Positions 1 through 5,652 of a stretch of DNA of 7,103 nt are shown piece by piece. Every line of letters begins with the position of its first letter. The first letter of the stretch is position 1. Source of the DNA: an uncultured Olsenella sp. (lineage in GTDB: Bacteria > Actinomycetota > Coriobacteriia > Coriobacteriales > Atopobiaceae); NCBI GenBank assembly GCA_947253595.1, contig CAMXZR010000079.1:1-7103 (forward strand), written 5' to 3'. The translations under genes were made by a program, and so were the position numbers. Under the pieces are notes generated by a model. That model ran no database searches. It was not told the origin of the DNA and saw only the letters and a list, made by a program, of their open reading frames with translations.

Positions 1-863
1 TCGGCTGCGAGCAGGCGGATGTCGATGGCATGGACGGGGCAGACCCTCAGGCACTCGCCGCAGCGTATGCACTCCAGGTGGGAGGAGTCCTTGGTGATGT
101 CGACGTCCATCTTGCAGGTGCGGGCGCACTTCCCGCACGAGACGCAGGCCTCCTTGTCGACGTGGTACTGCAGGAGGGAGACCTTGTTGAACAGCGAGTA
201 GAACGCCCCAAGTGGGCAGATCCACTTGCAGAACGGACGGTAGAACAGGATGCCCAGGAGGACGACGGTCATCAGGATGCTGAACTTCATGGTGAAGAGC
301 TTGCCGAGGGCGGCACGTATGCCGGCGTTGGCAAGCGAGAGGGGGATCGCTCCCTCCAGGATGCCCTGCGGGCACACGTACTTGCAGAAGTAGGGGCTGG
401 CCAGCCCGGCGTTGTTGTTGAGCAGCGCAGGGAGCGCCCACACCATCACGATCAGAATCACGTACTTGACGTAGCGCAGGGGCTTGAGTCGCTTGGTGCT
501 GAGCTTCTTCGGGAACGGGATCTTGTGGAGAAGGTCCTGGAACCACCCGAAGGGACAGAGGAAGCCGCAGACGAACCTGCCCAGCATGACCCCTATGAAG
601 ATGAGGATTCCCGTGATGTAGTAGGAGAAGCTGAACTTCGAGGAGCCGACGACCGCCTGGAACGAGCCGATGGGACACGCTCCGGTCGCGGCGGGGCAGG
701 AATAGCAGTTGAGCCCCGGAACGCACGCGGCCTTCGCCTGGCCCGTGTAGATCGTGCCGGACAGGAAGTTGGGCAGGTGGGGGTTGGTGAGGAACGTGGC
801 GAGCGCCTGCACCGCCCCGCGCCTCTTGATGAAGCCGGTGAACTTCGACGGAAATCTCTTCAT
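1..863 (-). CDS. Membrane-bound 4Fe-4S polyferredoxin, NapH/MauN-like (3' partial)
   Basis: This is a polytopic membrane iron-sulfur protein, probably passing electrons between a quinol or membrane donor and a partner on one face of the membrane. The 287 visible residues begin MKRFPSKF and hold a C-x5-C-x2-C-x6-CP cluster (C47, C53, C56, C63). Three C-x3-C motifs follow (C99/C103, C160/C164, C212/C216), each at a membrane boundary and two followed by Pro-Phe/Leu-Gly, as in NapH, NosR and MauN relatives. Hydrophobic segments lie near residues 78-98, 132-150 and 190-209. The C-terminal part carries two classical ferredoxin motifs, C240-x2-C-x2-C-x3-C and C265-x2-C-x2-C-x3-CP. The start is supported by AGGTGG five bases upstream, and the CXXC microprotein gene ends 9 bp before it, so the two are co-transcribed. 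The reading frame is open at the left edge. The specific donor and acceptor cannot be told from sequence. NapH itself is unlikely because no nap genes are visible. Confidence 0.9.
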   Translation of the reverse strand, partial: MKRFPSKFTGFIKRRGAVQALATFLTNPHLPNFLSGTIYTGQAKAACVPGLNCYSCPAATGACPIGSFQAVVGSSKFSFSYYITGILIFIGVMLGRFVCGFLCPFGWFQDLLHKIPFPKKLSTKRLKPLRYVKYVILIVMVWALPALLNNNAGLASPYFCKYVCPQGILEGAIPLSLANAGIRAALGKLFTMKFSILMTVVLLGILFYRPFCKWICPLGAFYSLFNKVSLLQYHVDKEACVSCGKCARTCKMDVDITKDSSHLECIRCGECLRVCPVHAIDIRLLAA

Positions 864-872
864 GCGGCCCAC

Positions 873-1043
873 CTATCCAATCCCCACGCACTCCATGCAC
901 AGGCGGACTGCCTTCGAGAAGACGGTATCCACCTCCCCGCGCCACGCCCCATAGCAGATGAACGCGACGGAGAGCAGCAGCAGTGCCAGGCTCGCCCACT
1001 TCCTCGACCCATTGAGGGCCCCTACCGAGAATCGCTTTACCAT
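873..1043 (-). CDS. CD1871A-family CXXC microprotein (56 aa, single-pass membrane)
   Basis: This small gene encodes 56 residues starting MVKRFSVG. It has a basic N-terminus, one hydrophobic segment (about residues 17-31), an Arg-Gly-Glu turn after it (35-37), and a C-terminal Cys-x-x-Cys (C49, C52) just before the ending ECVGIG. The ending RGEV...KA...CxECxGIG is the signature I recall for the CD1871A family of CXXC proteins, which are short and lie beside redox or 4Fe-4S membrane proteins in anaerobes. It starts at ATG with a strong GGAGGT 7 bases upstream, and its TAG lies 9 bp before the polyferredoxin start, so it leads that operon. The C-terminal dithiol may take part in thiol exchange or metal/cluster binding. 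No experimental role is known to me. Confidence in the gene is high; its function is unknown. Confidence 0.85.
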   Translation of the reverse strand: MVKRFSVGALNGSRKWASLALLLLSVAFICYGAWRGEVDTVFSKAVRLCMECVGIG

Positions 1044-1050
1044 GCGACGC

Positions 1051-1056
1051 ACCTCC
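1051..1056 (-). promoter_or_regulatory. Ribosome binding site of the CXXC microprotein
   Basis: On the minus strand GGAGGT stands 7 bases before the ATG at 1043. It fixes the start of a gene short enough to be missed by ORF callers. Confidence 0.8.
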
Positions 1057-1068
1057 CCTTTCCGGACC

Positions 1069-1123
1069 AGTACAGCAGGGCGGGCGTTAAGTCCGCATTA
1101 AGTGCGGGCGAGGCTGGTATCCT
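1069..1123. promoter_or_regulatory. Divergent promoter region with OmpR-type direct-repeat operator
   Basis: The 137-bp gap between the divergent units holds two exact TTAAGT copies (plus strand, 1087-1092 and 1098-1103), 11 bp apart start to start, the usual spacing for tandem binding by an OmpR/PhoB-family dimer. A possible extended -10 for the plus-strand gene is TGG-TATCCT (hexamer 1118-1123). A weaker one for the minus-strand operon is TGC-TGTACT (hexamer 1074 down to 1069). For both, a -35 at 17-bp spacing would fall on the repeat. The simplest reading is that the neighbouring response regulator binds here and controls its own gene and the redox operon. The repeat is seen directly; the promoters and the regulation are inferred. 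Confidence 0.4.
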
Positions 1124-1161
1124 TTCCAAAAAAAGGAAGTCGTTGCGGCCCGTCGGCCGGC

Positions 1162-1170
1162 GGAGGGGGG
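1162..1170 (+). promoter_or_regulatory. Ribosome binding site of the response regulator
   Basis: GGAGGGGGG ends 10 bases before the ATG at 1181. The spacing is slightly long but supports this start, which also gives the canonical MKILVVEDE opening of a receiver domain. Confidence 0.65.
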
Positions 1171-1180
1171 CTCTCGCATC

Positions 1181-1861
1181 ATGAAGATCCTGGTCGTCGA
1201 GGACGAGCGCGACCTGCTCGAGTCGATAGGGGAGGGCCTCGAGCTCGACGGCTACTACGTCGACCTCTGTGACAACGGGACCGATGCCCTCGCCGCAGCG
1301 GAGGTGGAGTCGTACGACCTCATCCTGCTCGACCTCAACCTGCCTGGCATGGATGGCCTGGACGTCCTGCACTCCCTGAGGGGCCAGAACTCCCAGAGCA
1401 AGGTCCTGATCCTCTCCGCCCGCTCCGGCGTGCCGGACAGGGTCGTCGGCCTTGACGCCGGTGCCGACGACTACCTGGTCAAGCCCTTCGCCTTCGAGGA
1501 GCTGGAGGCGCGCGTCAGGGGCCTGCTGCGGCGGGAGTACCGGCAGGGAGGCAACGTGCTCTCGCATGGGGACCTGTCCTTCGACACCGTGTCGCGCATC
1601 CTGAGCGCCAAGGGGGAGCCCGTCGGGCTCACCAAGAAGGAGACGGCGATTGTCGAGTACCTCCTGCGCAACCCCAAGAGGAGCGTGAGCAGCGAGGAGC
1701 TCCTCGATCACGCCTGGGACAGCAACGTCGACCTCTTCAGCAACTCCGTCAGGGTCCACATACACGCCCTGCGCAAGAAGCTCGGGACCAAGCTCGGCTA
1801 CGACCCCATAGGCAACAGAGTCGGCGAGGGCTACTTCCTGCGGGACAAAGGGGAGTCATGA
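1181..1861 (+). CDS. OmpR/PhoB-family response regulator (no adjacent kinase)
   Basis: This is a complete 226-residue DNA-binding response regulator. The receiver domain (about residues 1-115) has the acidic pair E7/D8, the phospho-acceptor D51 in LILLDLNLPG, the switch Ser at S79 and the conserved K101 followed by Pro, so phosphorylation should work. The winged-helix effector domain (about 128-222) has its recognition helix near 187-201 (SNSVRVHIHALRKKLG), and the ending GEGYFL is the usual wing. It diverges from the CXXC/polyferredoxin operon and probably binds the TTAAGT repeats in the shared upstream gap. Its TGA is part of an ATGA at 1858-1861, the overlap commonly used to start a co-expressed histidine kinase, but no kinase follows. 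Instead the convergent helicase gene ends inside its last 31 bp. The signal it answers to cannot be told; a redox or oxygen-linked cue is a guess from the neighbours. Confidence 0.96.
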   Translation: MKILVVEDERDLLESIGEGLELDGYYVDLCDNGTDALAAAEVESYDLILLDLNLPGMDGLDVLHSLRGQNSQSKVLILSARSGVPDRVVGLDAGADDYLVKPFAFEELEARVRGLLRREYRQGGNVLSHGDLSFDTVSRILSAKGEPVGLTKKETAIVEYLLRNPKRSVSSEELLDHAWDSNVDLFSNSVRVHIHALRKKLGTKLGYDPIGNRVGEGYFLRDKGES

Positions 1862-4278
1862 GAGCGTCCCTCCGTCCCTTCCGGAAGGTCGTGGGCTTCC
1901 GTCCCGTCGGACCATGAGAGCACGCGCCCGAGCATCCCGCTCACGTCCAGCACGCCGAGGGCGAAGCCCTTGCGCACGAGCTCGTCGGGCACGAACTCAT
2001 CGTACTTGTCGAAGCGGGGGACCTCCCCCGGATACACGAGCTCCATGGGGTCGACGCCCCGCCGCGCCTCTCGCCCGAGCACGTCGTAGAACTCGCGCGC
2101 GTCCGCCCTCATCGTGAACTGCATGAAGTATGGGCGCGACGAGTCGAGGCCCTTGATTCCCAGCTCGTCCGCGCAGCGCAGCTTGATGAAGCGCTCCAGG
2201 GCAAGGAAGGCGTAGGAGCCGAGCCAGGGGAAGAGGCACCAGGAGCTTCCGCCCAGGCAGACGAGGGGCTTGCGGCCGACGTGGGCGTTCGCGGCGACGC
2301 GACGGGCCTGGGAGAGCCGGGCGACGGCGTTGTGCCTGAGGTAGGGGTACGCGGCCGTCTCCACGAGCGCCTGCCGCATGCGCTCGAGTATGCGCGTGTT
2401 GACGTCGCCCGCGCACATGCCGAAGTAGGCGGGCACCTTGCCTTTGACGTGGCTGCACTCGATCAGGTGGCGTCTGTAGTCAATCTCCTCGATGACCCAC
2501 ACGGCCCCGGCGATGGCGATCCTCTCGCCCACGGGGGGCGGTGCGACGATGGTGCCGAGCTCCTGTGACTCGCTGCGGACGGTGAACTCCTCGTTCTCGG
2601 CGAAGGTCGCATAGAACTTGAAGCTGTTGGTCACGCGCTCCCCCGAGAGGCCGACGATGAGCCCGCCGCCCTCCGTCTCTTGGATGTGGTCGATGGAGAG
2701 GAGGTGCCTGAGCAGGGTGCGGAAGTCATCGACGCCCACGCGGTGGAAGGGGGTGAGGGTGAGCACGCGACGCGCGAGGTCGGCGGCCGAAAGCTCGCCG
2801 GACGAGGCGAGCGTCGCCATGGTCTGGTGGTAGAGGAGGCTGTAGGGCAGGCCGTCGAGCTTTGGCGGCTCGACCCAGCGCCCCTCGAGGTAGAGCTGGA
2901 CGAGGGCGATGCCCTGCAGCAGCTTCCAGGGGATGGTCTCAGGGAGGAGCGCCCTCGCCTCGGGTTGGTCCTCGCGCATGACGAACCACATCTCGCTGGG
3001 CTGCCCGCGACGCCCCGTGCGTCCCATGCGCTGCAGGAAGGAGCTCACGGTGAAGGGCGCGTCGATCTGGAAGGCGCGCTCGAGGCGGCCAATGTCGATG
3101 CCCAGCGCGAGGGTCGAGGTGGTCACCGTGGTGAGGTTCTCGCGCTCGTCTCGCATCATGTCCTCGGCCGAGACCCTAAGGCTCGCCGAGAGGTTGCCGT
3201 GGTGGATCAGGAAGCGGTCGGGCTCGCCGTTCGCCTCGCAGTACTGGCGCAGCGTCGTGGTGACCTCCTCGCACTCCTCGCGCGAGTTGGCAAAGACCAG
3301 GCACTTGCGGCCGCGGGTGTGCTCGAACACGTAGGCGAGCCCCGGGTCGGCGAAGACGGGCGCGGCGTCCGAGGGAGCCTCCCAGTCGGGGGCCTCGGGC
3401 TGGGGCGGGAGGCCTGCGGCGTCGGCGGCGACGTCCTCTGCTCGCTCGTCGCGCGTCGGGACCCTCTCGTCCGCGGGCGCGTACGAGGACGTCCTGAGGG
3501 GAGCCTCGTAGCTTGCCTCGCCCTCCTCGGGACCCGTGTGGCCCAGGCCGTCCGTCCCGCGCTCGGGCGCCTGGGGGCCGCTCACGTAGAAGTGCTCCAT
3601 GCCTATGCGCCAGCGCTCCCCGGGCGCCTCCATGCGGGGAATCACGCAGCCCCGTCCGGTGCCCGCGCTGAGGTAGGCACCCGTCGCCTCGGGTTCGCCT
3701 ATGGTCGCCGAGAGGCCGATTCGCCGCGGGTTCACGCCCGCGATGCGCGAGAGCCGCTCGATGCAGCAGAGGGTCTGGTCGCCGCGGTCGCCGCGCAGCA
3801 GCGAGTGGACCTCGTCGATCACCACATAGCGCAGGTCGCAGAAGGTGCGTGCGATGATGGCGTGACGATGGAGCAGCATGGCCTCCAACGACTCGGGGGT
3901 TATCTGCAGGATTCCCGAGGGGTGCTTGAGCATCTTCGCCTTGTGGGACTGCGCGACGTCCCCGTGCCAGTGCCAGACGGGTATCCGGGCCTCCGTGCAG
4001 AGGTCCTCCAGGCGAATGAACTGGTCGTTGATCAGGGCCTTGAGGGGACCGATGTATATGGCCCCCACTGACGCCGGAGGGTTCTCCCAGAACTCGGTGA
4101 GGATGGGGAAGAACGCCGCCTCGGTCTTGCCGGAGGCGGTCGACGCGGTGAGGAGCACGTTCTTGTCGCTGTCGAAGATCGCCTCGGTGGCCGCGACCTG
4201 CACGGCACGCAGCGACTGCCAGTCGTGCTCGTAGATGAAGTCCTGTATGAAGGGGGCGTAACGGCCAAACGCGTCCAT
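1831..4278 (-). CDS. sngC: Lhr/BrxHI-like DEAH helicase, Shango SngC
   Basis: This 815-residue superfamily 2 helicase probably unwinds or remodels DNA (or RNA) using ATP, as the effector or nucleic-acid-handling part of a Shango defence complex. RecA domain 1 shows motif I TASTASGKT (about 44-52), Ia IGPLKALINDQ (76-86), Ib TPES (127-130), motif II DEVH (155-158) and motif III SAT (190-192). RecA domain 2 shows motif IV CLVFANSR (326-333), motif V TSTLALGIDIG (387-397) and motif VI QRMGRTGRRG (416-425). Between them, residues about 234-308 form an acidic, Pro/Ala-rich insert that looks disordered. The remainder (about 450-785) resembles the winged-helix and C-terminal part of Lhr/BrxHI helicases. 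The ATG has AGGAGG close upstream, on top of the ATPase gene's stop. The last 25 or so residues look like a run-on: the frame continues antisense into the response regulator and ends there. BrxHI of a BREX system is the main alternative name. Confidence 0.9.
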   Translation of the reverse strand: MDAFGRYAPFIQDFIYEHDWQSLRAVQVAATEAIFDSDKNVLLTASTASGKTEAAFFPILTEFWENPPASVGAIYIGPLKALINDQFIRLEDLCTEARIPVWHWHGDVAQSHKAKMLKHPSGILQITPESLEAMLLHRHAIIARTFCDLRYVVIDEVHSLLRGDRGDQTLCCIERLSRIAGVNPRRIGLSATIGEPEATGAYLSAGTGRGCVIPRMEAPGERWRIGMEHFYVSGPQAPERGTDGLGHTGPEEGEASYEAPLRTSSYAPADERVPTRDERAEDVAADAAGLPPQPEAPDWEAPSDAAPVFADPGLAYVFEHTRGRKCLVFANSREECEEVTTTLRQYCEANGEPDRFLIHHGNLSASLRVSAEDMMRDERENLTTVTTSTLALGIDIGRLERAFQIDAPFTVSSFLQRMGRTGRRGQPSEMWFVMREDQPEARALLPETIPWKLLQGIALVQLYLEGRWVEPPKLDGLPYSLLYHQTMATLASSGELSAADLARRVLTLTPFHRVGVDDFRTLLRHLLSIDHIQETEGGGLIVGLSGERVTNSFKFYATFAENEEFTVRSESQELGTIVAPPPVGERIAIAGAVWVIEEIDYRRHLIECSHVKGKVPAYFGMCAGDVNTRILERMRQALVETAAYPYLRHNAVARLSQARRVAANAHVGRKPLVCLGGSSWCLFPWLGSYAFLALERFIKLRCADELGIKGLDSSRPYFMQFTMRADAREFYDVLGREARRGVDPMELVYPGEVPRFDKYDEFVPDELVRKGFALGVLDVSGMLGRVLSWSDGTEAHDLPEGTEGRSHDSPLSRRK
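1858..1917 (+). other. Possible 5' remnant of a histidine kinase gene
   Basis: An ATG at 1858 overlaps the response regulator's TGA as ATGA and opens a 19-codon frame (MRASLRPFRK...) that stops at 1915-1917. A basic N-terminus directly after an OmpR-type regulator is how many sensor kinases begin. No transmembrane helix, HAMP, His-box or ATPase motif follows, because this DNA is already the 3' end of the helicase gene on the other strand. It may be a kinase start cut off by insertion of the defence operon, or a chance ATGA. Confidence 0.25.
1877..1888. repeat. Perfect 12-bp palindrome at the convergent gene ends
   Basis: CCTTCCGGAAGG reads the same on both strands and lies just past the response regulator stop, inside the helicase 3' end. 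An 8-bp direct repeat TCCGTCCC (1871-1878 and 1898-1905) overlaps and flanks it; on the minus strand this makes the similar peptide stretches DGTEAHD and EGTEGRSHD. There is no T-run, so it is not a typical terminator. It could be a junction scar or chance in GC-rich DNA. Confidence 0.4.
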
Positions 4279-4283
4279 GTGCG

Positions 4284-4289
4284 CCTCCT
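4284..4289 (-). promoter_or_regulatory. Helicase ribosome binding site overlapping the ATPase stop
   Basis: A perfect AGGAGG on the minus strand overlaps the TAG stop of the ATPase gene (4290-4288) and lies 5 bases before the helicase ATG at 4278. This couples translation of the two genes and fixes the helicase start. Confidence 0.85.
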
Positions 4290-5652
4290 AGATTCGGAAC
4301 TCGGTGAACTCGTCCTGGGGATGGCCCTCCTGGGACGCGGATGGAGGCGCCACCGACGAGCCGTACAGGTTTCCACCCAGGGGCCCTCCCACGCTTCCAC
4401 CCAGGAGCTCTTCCACGCCGAGCCGGGGGTTCTGGTAGAGGATGTCGAGCAGCTCGACGAAGTCGCGGATGACCTCGCGCGGCGTGAGGTGGGTGTCGGC
4501 CCCCACGCGGCCGAATTCCGCCTGGAGAAAGGCGATGAGGTCGTCCTGGCCGATCGTGCGCTCGTAGCCGAAGAGCCCGGCGTGGATGTCCGCGAGCTTC
4601 TCGACGAGGACCAGGAGCTCCTCGTGCGTGAGCGGCTGGAGCTCGATCACCGGCGCGAGGAGGTCGGCGAAGCCGCCCTGGGCGAAGCGCCCCTGCGTCA
4701 GACGCGAGCGCAGGGCCTCGTAGGAGTAGAGCCCGCGGCGGCGGTCCTGGATGGTCTGGGGCGTGCCGCTCATGATGATGCCCAGGTAGCTCGCCTTGCC
4801 CTGCAGGGTGTCGTTGTACATGGTCAGGATCTTCTCGTAGTTGTACTGGCGGCTGATCGCGTTGGGAATCTTGTAGAGGTTGACCAGCTCGTCCACCAGC
4901 ACCACGAGTCCCTGGTAGCCGGCTCCCCTGAGGAAGGCGGCGAAGAGCTTGAGGTAGTCGTACCAGTCGTCGTCGCCGATGGCGATGCTGACGCCGAGCT
5001 CTTGGCGCGCCTCGGTCTTGTTGCGGTACTCTCCGCGGAACCACTTGGTGACGTTTGCCTTGGTGTCGTCGTCGCCCTCGAGGTGCGCGTGCCAGTACAT
5101 CGTGAGCAGGCGAGCGAAGTCGTAGCCGTGCACGAGCTCCCGGAGCGACTGCACGGTGGAGAGGATCCGCGCCTCCATCGCCCGACCAAAGCCGGGGTCA
5201 TGGGGAGCGAGGCCATCCTCAGCCTGCGCCTGCGCCTGGACGTTCGAGACCCAGCGGTCGAGGATCAGGTTGAGCGCCCCTCCCTCGGGCCGCGTCTTGG
5301 TGCTGAGGTTGCGGATGAGCTCCCGGTAGGTGGCGAGCCCCTGGCCGTTCCCGCCCTGGAAGCGACGTTCGGGCGAGAGGTCGGCGTCGCAGACCACGAA
5401 CCCCCTGCCCATGGCATGGTTCCGGATGGTCTGGAGCAGGAAGCTCTTGCCGCTGCCGTAGCGACCCACCAGGAAGCGGAAGCTCGCGCCTCCGTCCGCC
5501 ACGAGCTCGAGGTCGTGGAGGAGTGCTTGAATCTCTCGCTCGCGGCCGACCGTGATGTAGGGGAGGCCCACGCGCGGGACGACGCCGCCCTTGAGCGAGT
5601 TGACTATGACGGCGGCGATGCGGCGGGGCACGCGCGTTGTGGGCTCTATCAT
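4288..5652 (-). CDS. sngB: BrxD-like P-loop ATPase, Shango SngB
   Basis: This 454-residue AAA/STAND-like ATPase is related to BrxD of BREX systems (the DUF2791 group in my recollection). The Walker A motif is GRYGSGKS (63-70). Walker B is LVVLVDEL (249-256, D254/E255). A sensor-like strand GIIMSGTPQT lies at 291-300, with an Arg-rich stretch after it. The N-terminus (MIEPTTRVPRRIA, then GLPYITVGRERE) is the usual opening of this family. A Gly-rich segment (about 418-432) leads to a short acidic/aromatic tail DEFTEFRI. The start overlaps the stop of the TerB gene as ATGA, and the helicase begins 9 bp after its end, so the three proteins are made together. It probably drives assembly or DNA loading of the TerB protein and helicase. 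The Walker motifs are intact, so it should be active. Assignment to SngB rests on the three-gene context; outside it the protein would be called BrxD-like. Confidence 0.92.
   Translation of the reverse strand: MIEPTTRVPRRIAAVIVNSLKGGVVPRVGLPYITVGREREIQALLHDLELVADGGASFRFLVGRYGSGKSFLLQTIRNHAMGRGFVVCDADLSPERRFQGGNGQGLATYRELIRNLSTKTRPEGGALNLILDRWVSNVQAQAQAEDGLAPHDPGFGRAMEARILSTVQSLRELVHGYDFARLLTMYWHAHLEGDDDTKANVTKWFRGEYRNKTEARQELGVSIAIGDDDWYDYLKLFAAFLRGAGYQGLVVLVDELVNLYKIPNAISRQYNYEKILTMYNDTLQGKASYLGIIMSGTPQTIQDRRRGLYSYEALRSRLTQGRFAQGGFADLLAPVIELQPLTHEELLVLVEKLADIHAGLFGYERTIGQDDLIAFLQAEFGRVGADTHLTPREVIRDFVELLDILYQNPRLGVEELLGGSVGGPLGGNLYGSSVAPPSASQEGHPQDEFTEFRI

Noticed and set aside
30..1184. Long plus-strand ORF (384 codons) across the left region
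   Set aside because: It is antisense to the polyferredoxin and CXXC genes, whose Cys motifs, membrane segments and ribosome binding sites are clear. Its own product is a charged low-complexity peptide with no recognisable family.
1862..1905. Rho-independent terminator between the convergent genes
   Set aside because: The palindrome CCTTCCGGAAGG has no loop and no following T-run on either strand, and lies inside the helicase coding region.
2680..4071. Plus-strand ORF of 463 codons inside the helicase gene
   Set aside because: It is antisense to SF2 helicase motifs and has the Val/Glu/Gly/Arg-biased composition usual for shadow frames in GC-rich DNA.
3176..5044. Minus-strand ORF of 622 codons across sngB and sngC
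   Set aside because: It is an out-of-frame, Arg/Pro-rich shadow that spans the junction of two well-supported genes.
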